Assembly: GCA_023443745.1 (NCBI GenBank)
Contig: JAEZTB010000052.1
Span: 1 to 28,176, forward strand
Length of the DNA stretch: 28,176 nucleotides
Direction of reading: 5' to 3'
DNA from: Bacillota bacterium
GTDB lineage: Bacteria > Bacillota > Clostridia > DSM-8532
A program made the position numbers and the translations under genes. The notes beneath the pieces were generated by a model. That model made no database searches and was not told the origin of the DNA. It saw only the letters and a list, made by a program, of their open reading frames with translations. Shown here in pieces: positions 22,501 through 28,176 of the stretch. Position 1 is the first letter of the stretch, and every line of letters starts with the position of its first letter.

Positions 22501-24461
22501 ATGCCGCCGGGATTGCTGATATTGAGATTGTAGCCGTTTAGGTCGAACCTCACTCTCTTGTCGGTAAGGACCAGCCCACCGCTATAATCAATGGTCTGCA
22601 GTAGTTTAACGGTCTTGAGAGTCGGACCTGAAAAGGAGGCCAGTGCCGCATCCAGTGTTGCATGAGGTATACCATCCACCTCACAAACATACGCAACAGG
22701 CGCTTTGACCCACACAACCCCCGAAGAGCCAAGGGCGCTGTATTTCAGGTAGCCTGGCTTTCCTACGTCTGGAATGCCGTCTCCTTTTTCGAGATCAAAG
22801 CTAAGCCGAATATAGGCGATAGGTGAGGTCAACGTAATCTCGCCATCCACTGTAATACTTCCGCTGCCCGAAAGGATAATACCGAAACTGTTGGCGTGCA
22901 GGTTCCCTTTCACATACACTTCAGTTCCAATATTTTCTGTCCACACACCGACGGTGATTGCGTTCACGTCGCCTTCCACGATGATCCTGCCTGTATTGGC
23001 GTATACACCGTTTCCTTGTGAGTTCACATCGCCCTTCACGAAAATCTCTGCTGAGTGGCTGTCCACGGCGTTTTCCATCTGTGTGTTGGAAACATCACCG
23101 TTTACGGTTACCTTGGTGACAGCACCCTGCGCCTTGACTCCGTGGGCGGAACCCGAGGCATTTTCCAGTACCATCACCTGCGCACCGCTTTGGGCATACA
23201 CACCGATAGCGGCGGAATCCACTCCCGAAGTAGCATTCGTGACGGTGGCTGTGCCGCCGTTCGCCCACATGCCGTATACGCTGCCCTTGACATTCAGCGC
23301 ACCTGTCCCGGAAAGCGCCAGCGTTCCGCCCTGCATTTGCAGTCCCATTGCACCGGGGTTGTCGATATTCACGGTATAGCCGCCCAGCGCAAGGGTAATT
23401 TGCTTACCCGAAATAACCAACCCTTGCACAGTGGTGAAGCCCTTGAGAAGCGTGATGGTGGTGGGCGTATAGTTCGCGGCGTTCACAGCGGCTTGTAGGG
23501 TCGCATACTCCGTCGTGTCAATTCTGCAAACATTACCCGAAAGGTCCGGCGGGGTGGTCACATCCAGCTTAACTACATCGGTGCAGGAGAGAAGTGCGGT
23601 GGCCCCAGCGTCATCCGCCACAAAATAGAGGTCGTAGTCTGTTCCGCCCGCTGCACCGGTTACGAGAACGGTGTGCTCCACACCTGACGTGAAGGATTGA
23701 CCACCGGCGTAAACCGCGGTATTTCCATCGCCGCCCTTTCCTTCAAACACTTGCTGGAGGTTGGGTGCATCCGCTCCGTCCGGCAGCAGCACCATATACA
23801 CCCTGCCGTTGCCGCCTTCCTCGATATTTTGCAGTTTAAGCTTTATTTCCACCTGATTAGAGCCATTCGCCTGAACAGCTCCGGTCATCGGGTAGCCTGA
23901 AGCAAAATATTCCGCCGGTGCAGGGGAAGTAATATCCAGCTTTTCCGGCTCGGACAAATTCCCCGCTTCGTCCATCAGCACAATATAGGCGTCATAGTCA
24001 GTGCTGTGCTGCGGCACCAGCATACTCGTCTGGATGTTGGCGATCGGCGTGTCCCTGCAGTCTGTCCACCAGCTTGCAGGCTGTCCTTCTCCGTCTTGCC
24101 TGTCTCGCACCTGCTCTTTGCTGGGTGCGTCGGCTCCATCCAGCAGCAGCACTATGCTATAAAAGCAAGGCTCCTGCGCCCTGATATGGATGGAGATGCT
24201 CCGGGAGCCCGCGCTCTGAGGAACATCCTGAGGATACCCTGCCACAAACGCGGGCGGCGTAGTATCCGCTTCAAACAAACTTACACCCAAAGGAGAAGCG
24301 TCTGAAGGCGAGGCCAAATCCTCCGGTGCGGCGCCGCTGTTTATAATATTGCCTGCTTCAAGAGGCGCAGCGGCCTCCGCAGCCTGAGTGCCTGTTGGCA
24401 TGGATATAATCAAAGCCAACGCCAGAAGAAAAGAAAGTATTTTTTTTGGTCTTTTTTGCAT
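19506..24461 (-). CDS. giant cell-surface protein with SLH domains and choline-binding-type repeats
   Basis: A 1651-residue exported protein. Order: signal peptide 1-28 (KKILSFLLALALIISM, cleavage near TQA-AEA); two Ig/FN3-like modules (about 60-310); two tandem beta-helix modules of about 270 residues each (about 312-590 and 590-855), each opening with A[TL]L[QD]AA and closing KPG[YF]xKYSAxG; an InlB-B-like repeat (about 858-927); a Big_2-like Ig domain (928-1016); an InlB-B repeat (1021-1091); a Gly/Ser linker; a 210-residue beta domain; three SLH domains starting near 1346, 1406 and 1471; and four to five aromatic CW-binding repeats from 1534 to the end. SLH domains bind pyruvylated wall polymers. 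AAGGAGGG precedes the ATG. The gene is plainly more GC-rich than its neighbours, suggesting acquisition. Confidence 0.92.
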   Translation of the reverse strand: MQKRPKKILSFLLALALIISMPTGTQAAEAAAPLEAGNIINSGAAPEDLASPSDASPLGVSLFEADTTPPAFVAGYPQDVPQSAGSRSISIHIRAQEPCFYSIVLLLDGADAPSKEQVRDRQDGEGQPASWWTDCRDTPIANIQTSMLVPQHSTDYDAYIVLMDEAGNLSEPEKLDITSPAPAEYFASGYPMTGAVQANGSNQVEIKLKLQNIEEGGNGRVYMVLLPDGADAPNLQQVFEGKGGDGNTAVYAGGQSFTSGVEHTVLVTGAAGGTDYDLYFVADDAGATALLSCTDVVKLDVTTPPDLSGNVCRIDTTEYATLQAAVNAANYTPTTITLLKGFTTVQGLVISGKQITLALGGYTVNIDNPGAMGLQMQGGTLALSGTGALNVKGSVYGMWANGGTATVTNATSGVDSAAIGVYAQSGAQVMVLENASGSAHGVKAQGAVTKVTVNGDVSNTQMENAVDSHSAEIFVKGDVNSQGNGVYANTGRIIVEGDVNAITVGVWTENIGTEVYVKGNLHANSFGIILSGSGSITVDGEITLTSPIAYIRLSFDLEKGDGIPDVGKPGYLKYSALGSSGVVWVKAPVAYVCEVDGIPHATLDAALASFSGPTLKTVKLLQTIDYSGGLVLTDKRVRFDLNGYNLNISNPGGIGLEVRSGAWVQHTDNGELNVSGKIGVRAENVGTIVSVTNASSTGGADSAGVYASYAQITVTNNVTGGETGVLAQHTGGQVLVKGDVTGSYVALRAQNNALLTAKGNVSASYTGALVEGIDGTTPTIVVEKNLTSADIGAEVRSAGGSVTVEGEISAAVTFVRIGSVNLTKEQGTADSGKPGFAKYSAAGPISGTVWVKGYAVTVNNGIANPSIAPQGTIITLISPPAPNGQRFKDWSITPSVTFVEGNLTSAIAKFTMPALAVTATAAYEAIPATVDSVAVSPSTVTMQKGSTYQFSATVTGTNNPSQSVTWSVAGGIAGTSVSSSGLLTVAAGETAASLTVTATSAVDAGKSGTATITLEQPAPTYYTVTVNGSYAGNSGADAYTQGSVVTIYAGSRNGYNFTGWSSSDGVSFANADSASTTFVMPAKNVTITAGWRASGGGGSNGGGSGGSYSGSSAPTATPVPEKKPDQPITASISLTATVGANGIASLNIPDKALADAIAKAQSDARAQGRTGTGIGVELNVGMPQGVSSLLAILYESSLQRLVSSGVSNLSINGAPVSLSLDQSALQEIKRQSSGGITIGIAPQTVLSPQTQRLIGKRPAYNITIGCTDQSGKSQSITSLGRGTATITIPYRPASNETPGYLFGVYVDGSGNPIRIPGSVYDANSRSLLIPTNHFSVYGVGYETPSAKFTDVASHWAKDSIDYVVGRGLLSGTTKTNFSPDTAMTRGMLVTALGRLAGVDIKAFTKNSFTDVKADSAFRPYIEWAYSKGIVQGIGNQQFAPDRAITREEIAVILQNYAKATDYKLPVTRTAITFADASSVGSVYKDAVTAMQQAGIMIGEQSNKFNPKSNATRAEVSAMLHRYIKLTIDPVTAHGWALNDDGQYLYYKDGKALTGTQTIDGIKYFFNTDGTLKTGWVKDSDNWRYYSGNKAAVGWLDISDKRYYFTKEGLMVSGKWLENEGKWYYFNTDGSLAKNTKVDGYEVDENGVRKTK

Positions 24462-24476
24462 GTGTTTCCCTCCTTA

Positions 24477-24653
24477 TCATTTTTCGCGCATCAGGGCCTG
24501 TTTACCGATTTCTGCATACAGCTCTGTTTCCTGCTTTTGCAGATCGGCAAGTTCCGCATTCGCAGTCATCACTTTTACGTCAGGGTCATCCTGCGGCATA
24601 AAGCCGGAAAGACCTCTGATCAGTCCTCCAAATCAACCGAATAAATCATTCAT
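24477..24653 (-). pseudogene. TGA-interrupted, truncated small gene upstream of the surface protein
   Basis: An ATG with GGAGAGG upstream begins MNDLFG, then an in-frame TGA (24633-24635), then FGGLIRGLSGFMPQDDPDVK and DLQKQETELYAEIGKQALMR to a second stop 15 bases before the surface-protein ATG. The segment resembles the N-terminus of clostridial small proteins that normally continue into a coiled coil and zinc ribbon; this copy stops early. The likeliest reading is a TGG-to-TGA nonsense mutation in an already shortened gene. Translation could still start at the internal ATG of MPQDDPD. Confidence 0.55.
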
Positions 24654-24702
24654 ATTTAATCCATCCTCTCCATCTAATACAAAACTCACATAAGGTCTCT
24701 GT

Positions 24703-24751
24703 AAAAAAAATCTGTGCCATTCGGCAAGCTGCAACTACCAAACCGCACAGA
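24703..24751 (-). terminator. leader terminator before the surface-protein operon
   Basis: On the minus strand TCTGTGC...TTTGG pairs with CCGAA...GCACAGA (14 pairs with one mismatch), followed by eight T. It lies between the AraC terminator and the small gene, so it does not end any known gene and could act as an attenuator in the leader. A 37-codon frame (MGLLCGLVVAACRMAQ) with GGGGG upstream runs through the hairpin; it may be a leader peptide. Confidence 0.6.
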
Positions 24752-24865
24752 AGGCCCATGATTCTTTTTCCCCCTTCATAATACAACCTTATATAAGTTT
24801 TTTATTTTGCAGAAATATCATCTTACCTTTTCCAAAGTGACAACTTTTTTGCTCTCTTTTGGACA

Positions 24866-24897
24866 GAAAAAAACTGCCCACCAAATTGGTGAACAGT
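24866..24897 (-). terminator. terminator of the AraC gene
   Basis: ACTG..CACCAA-A-TTGGTG..CAGT hairpin, followed on the minus strand by seven T. It starts 19 bases after the AraC stop. The rest of the 24654-24915 gap holds a possible TTGTCA -35 and the leader terminator. Confidence 0.8.
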
Positions 24898-24915
24898 CTA
24901 AGAATCTGTTATACT

Positions 24916-25785
24916 TTATCGCCCGGCATAGATTTTTCTAAACTCCGAGGGCGATAGTTTTACGCTACGCTTAAAGGCAACGGCAAAATGCCCGGCGTTG
25001 ACAAAGCCGCATTGATTTGCCACATCCTCAATGGAATTTTCTTTCCTCCCTAAAAGCTCCCTCGCCTTTTCCAAACGAATATCCATAAGGTATTGGTGCG
25101 GAGAGCGTCCGGTTTCCTCCTTAAATACCCGCTTAAAATGGCAGGGGCTTAAATAGATGAGGCTACAGATATCGTTGATGCTGATGCTTGTTTGATAATT
25201 CTCCAGCATAAATGAAATGGCTTTGCTGATGTATTGATTATCTCGGCTGATTGTCCTGCTGTTTTTTTCCTGCTCGGCATGTATGTCCCGAATCAGCTGA
25301 AAGACAATCTGGGTTGAGATACTGCGGATCATCTGCGGATAGGCCTCGCCGTAACTCATGAGCTCCAGCTGGAACTCGCCAATTAAATTAAGGAGCTGAC
25401 TGCTGTAATGACCCTGAATGCGCTTAAAGGAAAAACCCCCTTCTCCCGCTATTTCAGCGGCTACCTCTGCGAAAAATTCCTTCTTCACAGCAATGTGCAG
25501 ATATTTTCCATGAACCTTTGCCTCACCGGGTTCACCATAAACCTCATCCCAGGGCTGAATCACCAGCATATCTCCCTTTTTGACCCGATACAGCACATCT
25601 CCCACTTTTGTAGCAGGCGCACTTGAAAGGAACAGCACGAAGTGATAGTCATCCACACACAGGACTTCTCCGACAGCATATTCCTCCGGCTCGAAAATAG
25701 CGATGTGCCGGCATATCGTTGCCTTGGTTTTGGTATATAACTCCGGTGGGATCGCCCGCACCAGATAATCGAAATCCAGCCTCAT
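24916..25785 (-). CDS. AraC family transcriptional regulator with cupin-like sensor domain
   Basis: A 289-residue regulator: N-terminal AraC-type cupin barrel (about 15-130, FEPEEYAVGEVL, DMLVIQPWDEVYGEPGEAKV) and two C-terminal helix-turn-helix motifs (about 195-285; ISINDICSLIYLSPCHFKRV and IEDVANQCGFVNAGHFAVAF, ending LSPSEFRK). It probably responds to a sugar or small carbon compound. The ATG at 25785 follows GGAGAGGTGA and overlaps the stop of the HTH gene by four bases. It reads toward the surface-protein operon, separated by its own terminator, and may control it; that is inference. Confidence 0.88.
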   Translation of the reverse strand: MRLDFDYLVRAIPPELYTKTKATICRHIAIFEPEEYAVGEVLCVDDYHFVLFLSSAPATKVGDVLYRVKKGDMLVIQPWDEVYGEPGEAKVHGKYLHIAVKKEFFAEVAAEIAGEGGFSFKRIQGHYSSQLLNLIGEFQLELMSYGEAYPQMIRSISTQIVFQLIRDIHAEQEKNSRTISRDNQYISKAISFMLENYQTSISINDICSLIYLSPCHFKRVFKEETGRSPHQYLMDIRLEKARELLGRKENSIEDVANQCGFVNAGHFAVAFKRSVKLSPSEFRKIYAGR

Positions 25786-25967
25786 TTTTTCACCTCTCCT
25801 GAGTGACCTTTGCGTGGGTCTGTAGGTTTCCTTGCATCCTTTGGAATCATCCACGATATTCCGAAGCGCTGCACACCAGGAATGCGCTTCTCCTCACAAA
25901 GTTTCTGTACCCTCCTTGGAGAGATATTCCACTTGATTGCCGTTTGCTTCACAGTAATGTATTCCAT
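25782..25967 (-). CDS. small excisionase-like HTH protein
   Basis: A 61-residue DNA-binding protein: MEYITVKQTAIKWNISPRRV is a MerR/excisionase-type helix-turn-helix, followed by CEEKRIPGVQRFGISWMIPK as the wing. Such mini-proteins are common in clostridia beside regulators or mobile elements. The start is chosen at MEYITV because GGGGG lies eight bases upstream; a longer frame (27 codons more) has no ribosome site. Its stop overlaps the AraC start by four bases (ATGA), so the two are coupled and may act together. No integrase is nearby, so an excision role is unlikely. Confidence 0.75.
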   Translation of the reverse strand: MEYITVKQTAIKWNISPRRVQKLCEEKRIPGVQRFGISWMIPKDARKPTDPRKGHSGEVKK

Positions 25968-26051
25968 TGCAGATGCCCCCAGCGCAAAATATATTTTCTG
26001 ATCCCAATTATATACGCAGTTGCGAATAGATTCAAGAAGTTTAAACATGGA

Positions 26052-26198
26052 TTAGAAAGCATTTGACAGAGAAAATAATCCGGATACTGACATGGCAAAG
26101 TCTCCGGTATCTAATTCCATAAATGTACGAAACGCCTGCCCTCCAAGGCGTTCTTTCACCCCAGTATTACACGCTATGTGGAAGTCTGTCTTTTGAGT
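26052..26198 (-). pseudogene. unrecognised 48-codon 3' remnant
   Basis: A frame with no start codon runs between TAG and TAA and includes GVKERLGGQAFRTFMELDTG, ending LFSLSNAF. Composition is protein-like but I cannot place it. It lies just upstream of the excisionase-like gene and contains a 7-bp-arm hairpin (AACGCCT / AGGCGTT). Confidence 0.3.
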
Positions 26199-26249
26199 CT
26201 ATGTCGATAATTTTATTGGAGTGATTTAAGAAAAGCAGAATGTAGAAAT

Positions 26250-26286
26250 GAAAAACAGGCAGATTCTCACTTTCAGAATCTGCCTG
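26250..26286 (-). terminator. strong intrinsic terminator
   Basis: Perfect 12-base arms CAGGCAGATTCT / AGAATCTGCCTG with a 7-base loop; minus-strand T run (TTTTT) follows. It would end transcription coming from the remnant at 26519-26698, supporting that this was once a complete gene. Confidence 0.8.
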
Positions 26287-26518
26287 CTGATTTAGTCTCA
26301 TTATGCTCATTTTATTGAATAATCAGCTTCAATCTTTTCAGAAGTTACTATGATGCTAATACCCTATCATAAGGTATAAATAGCCATGCTTTCAATAACA
26401 GCACCAACAATCCATAAGAACTAAACCCGCCGATCTTTTAGGAACCATTAAATTTAGCAGAATCACTATTGTTATTCTATGTATAATGAGTCATTTACAT
26501 CAGTCCCAACTTATCATC

Positions 26519-26698
26519 TTAGTAAGTATAAGTCACACGAACTTTTGTGGCCCGTACTGTGAAGCCATCCATACCCGTTTCATTGCTTATTACACGGCCT
26601 TGAATCATAATTGTATATGTAGCATCAACGGGTAACCCGTTAAAAGCAGTTGAAAAGTTCGTCTCGTTTTGCTTTCTCAATGTTGTATTCTTTCTTTT
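26519..26698 (-). pseudogene. 3' remnant of a probable secreted or surface protein
   Basis: An open stretch of 59 codons without an initiation codon, beginning after a TAA, reads NETNFSTAFNGLPVDATYTI ... GFTVRATKVRVTYTY and stops at TAA. The beta-rich, polar composition is that of an extracellular beta-sandwich end. A strong terminator lies further downstream at 26250-26286. The 5' part is missing, so a deletion has removed it. The 26287-26518 stretch between shows nothing I can assign. Confidence 0.5.
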
Positions 26699-26762
26699 TT
26701 AAGAGTATTCTATGTTTATTAGTTTATTAGTGCGAACCAAAGAACAAGATGGAAGGTATTTT

Positions 26763-27101
26763 ATGAATAAAAAAAAACAAATAGAAATGATACAGGAAGA
26801 TTTTAAGAATGCACAATCAATTTTAACAGCAATCGGTGATGAAACACGTCAGATAATACTTCTGGTTTTAATGGAATCCGATTGCAAAAGCGGAATGCGT
26901 GTTGGTGAAATCACAGCAAAAACACACCTCTCCCGCCCTGCTGTATCACATCAATTGAAAATATTGAAGGATATCGGAATTGTAAAAATGAAAGAGGAAG
27001 GGGCTAAAAACTTCTATTATATCAATGTTTCTGAGAAATTAAATATACTGAAAAAATTAGTTATGGATATTGAACATTTGCTAAAAGAGTTTTATCAATA
27101 A
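26763..27101 (+). CDS. ArsR family transcriptional regulator
   Basis: A 112-residue winged-helix repressor: AIGDETRQIILLVLMESDCK as first helices, VGEITAKTHLSRPAVSHQLK as the recognition helix, ILKDIGIVKMKEEGAKNFYY as the wing. There is no CVC-type metal motif in helix 3 (it has a lone Cys in SDCKSG), so it is not a classical arsenic sensor and may respond to another signal. The start at 26763 has GGAAGG six bases upstream; 17 more open codons lack a site. The nitroreductase-like gene follows 127 bases downstream, the likely regulated partner. Confidence 0.88.
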   Translation: MNKKKQIEMIQEDFKNAQSILTAIGDETRQIILLVLMESDCKSGMRVGEITAKTHLSRPAVSHQLKILKDIGIVKMKEEGAKNFYYINVSEKLNILKKLVMDIEHLLKEFYQ

Positions 27102-27228
27102 CATATTTATGGCAGACAATAGTAACTGCAAAACAAGTATGGCTTACCTTATAAATACCAGGTTCCCAGAAATAAAGCTGTTATTGAGTGGAGATAAAAG
27201 TAAATATACAATTATGGAGGAAAAATAT

Positions 27229-27936
27229 ATGCGTAGCGCTATAGAAAATAGAGTTTCACGGAGAAAGTTTGGAAAAAAGCCGATTACAGGTGGGGAAAAA
27301 GAAACTATTATTTCCCTTATCGCTCAATTAAATGAAGCATCCGGTTTAACAATGATCTTCATGGAGGATGGGAGCGGCGCCTTTCAGAAGTTAAGAAAAA
27401 GTTATGGACTGTTTACCAATGTAAGTTCCATTATATTGATGAAAGGCAAGAAAGACGATAAGGATCTGAAGGAAAAGATCGGATACTACGGAGAAGATTT
27501 GGTTCTTGCTATAACTGATTTAGGCCTGGGCACCTGTTGGGTTGGAGGCACCTTTGATAGGGATGAATTACCTATTGATAGCGGTGAGGAATTGGCTTGT
27601 GTTATAGCAGTAGGTAAAGTGGAAGCTCCTTCACTGACAGAAAAAATGGTGCGGTCAGCTACACATAGAAAAGTAAAGGGTATGGAAGAACGAATCACAA
27701 GTGATCAACCCTTGCCTCAATGGGTACAAAACGGAATGAAAGCTGTGCTGTTTGCTCCAAGTGCTAAAAACTCACAAAAAGTAATGTTTAAATATGAGGA
27801 CAACATCTTAAGTGCTCAAGTTGCGAATAACTATTCGATGGATCTAATTGATTTAGGTATTGCAAAGAAACATTTCGAGATAGAATCAGGAGGAAAGTTT
27901 GAATTAGGAAATGGTGGTACCTTTCATTTGCAATAA
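27229..27936 (+). CDS. nitroreductase-family protein
   Basis: A 235-residue FMN-dependent nitroreductase-fold protein: the opening ENRVSRRKFGKKPI is the family RRSxRxF phosphate-site motif, LVLAITDLGLGTCWVGGTFD is the long core helix and flavin loop, and FAPSAKNSQKVMFKY is a second copy of the APS..N.QPW motif, as in the two-lobed nitroreductase-like proteins of clostridia. The usual Trp of NxQPW is absent (NSQKV). The ATG at 27229 is chosen for GGAGG eight bases upstream; a frame open from 27109 has no ribosome site. It likely reduces nitro or quinone compounds with NAD(P)H. Confidence 0.85.
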   Translation: MRSAIENRVSRRKFGKKPITGGEKETIISLIAQLNEASGLTMIFMEDGSGAFQKLRKSYGLFTNVSSIILMKGKKDDKDLKEKIGYYGEDLVLAITDLGLGTCWVGGTFDRDELPIDSGEELACVIAVGKVEAPSLTEKMVRSATHRKVKGMEERITSDQPLPQWVQNGMKAVLFAPSAKNSQKVMFKYEDNILSAQVANNYSMDLIDLGIAKKHFEIESGGKFELGNGGTFHLQ

Positions 27937-28050
27937 ACAATAACGGATATTAGCGTTTAGAAAAAGATGGTGACACGAAGGCGTACATGAGAAAGTTGGT
28001 ATGAAAAAGAAGTCAATAGTAAAAAAATACAGAAAAGCGAGGGAGGGAAC

Positions 28051-28176
28051 GGGAATGAAAAGATTTCTGTGTATGAGTGATTTTTGACACTTCTCTGGTA
28101 AATAGGATTAGCTTATGTAATTCGATTTAATAAGATAGAGTTCGTAACGATTATTCCCCAAAATATAGTTTTTATG
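28051..28176. repeat. right terminal inverted repeat, 126 bp
   Basis: Exact reverse complement of bases 1-126. Reading inward from base 28176 the same open frame ending IKSNYIS is present on the minus strand down to 28108. The 27937-28050 stretch beside it shows no gene with a convincing start. Confidence 0.95.

Noticed and set aside
19863..24305. Many long open frames opposite the surface-protein gene
   Set aside because: They are antisense shadows caused by the GC-rich repetitive coding sequence; none has a suitable ribosome site or recognisable domain.
24633..24635. In-frame TGA as a selenocysteine codon in the small gene
   Set aside because: The matching family is not known to carry selenocysteine, the gene is also truncated at its 3' end, and the downstream hairpin is weak.
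26627..26641. AACGGGT-A-ACCCGTT palindrome as an operator
   Set aside because: It falls inside the beta-rich coding remnant (NGLPVD) and not at a promoter.
28001..28087. 28-codon frame (MKKKSIVKKYRKAREGTG...) running into the right terminal repeat
   Set aside because: Lysine-rich short frame with no clear ribosome site; it crosses the repeat boundary, so it is more likely a chance frame.

Overview
The window looks like a complete assembled contig from an AT-rich anaerobic Firmicute, most likely a member of the Clostridia. The evidence is strong AGGAGG-type ribosome binding sites, frequent TTG/GTG starts, many iron-sulfur and flavin redox proteins, AgrA/AgrC-type signalling, SLH-domain surface protein, PadR regulators, and small families typical of clostridia (DUF362, DUF2200, DUF4179-type anti-sigma). 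No phage, plasmid replication, conjugation, CRISPR or intact transposase gene is visible. The outermost 126 bases are perfect inverted copies of each other, so the contig is bounded by one repeat in opposite orientations. || Layout. 1-1829: terminal repeat, then an ECF sigma factor and its membrane anti-sigma partner. 2082-4362: a minus-strand redox operon (TetR, FMN-binding protein, iron-sulfur flavoprotein, flavodoxin-fold protein) with a readable promoter and operator. 4658-6980: a flavodoxin, a protein made of two copies of a ~54-residue unit, and a DUF362 ferredoxin-like protein behind a promoter covered by a 28-bp dyad. 7017-8673: an overlapping pair of base-excision-repair-like genes (EndoIV-like TIM barrel and EndoIII-like glycosylase). 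8868-12154: an AgrA/AgrC-like two-component pair, then a lipoprotein and a small membrane protein; a direct repeat of LytTR-site type lies before the lipoprotein gene. 12334-17910: small regulatory and metabolic units (two PadR regulators, DUF2200, an ArsC-like protein, a metallo-beta-lactamase-fold hydrolase, a cupin plus NapH-like ferredoxin pair facing a Crp/Fnr regulator, and an orphan alpha-CTD-like protein). 18205-19494: a Cys-rich protein and the 3' half of a homocysteine methyltransferase-like gene. 19506-24653: a 1651-residue SLH plus choline-binding-type-repeat surface protein, visibly more GC-rich than its surroundings, preceded by a broken small gene and a leader terminator. 24916-25967: AraC and excisionase-like HTH pair. 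26763-27936: ArsR plus nitroreductase-like pair. || How it fits together. Most units are one regulator beside one or two small effectors, and several have a dyad exactly on the promoter, so local sensing of redox or chemical stress is a sensible reading. The window also holds many gene remnants, mostly 3' ends on the minus strand (GNAT, homocysteine methyltransferase, three or more unrecognised tails), so it is a region shaped by repeated deletion and insertion. I found no convincing multi-gene system that is clearly new. The most checkable oddities are the terminal repeats, the DUF1048/GNAT deletion scar, the regulated promoters, and the TGA-interrupted leader gene before the giant surface protein.
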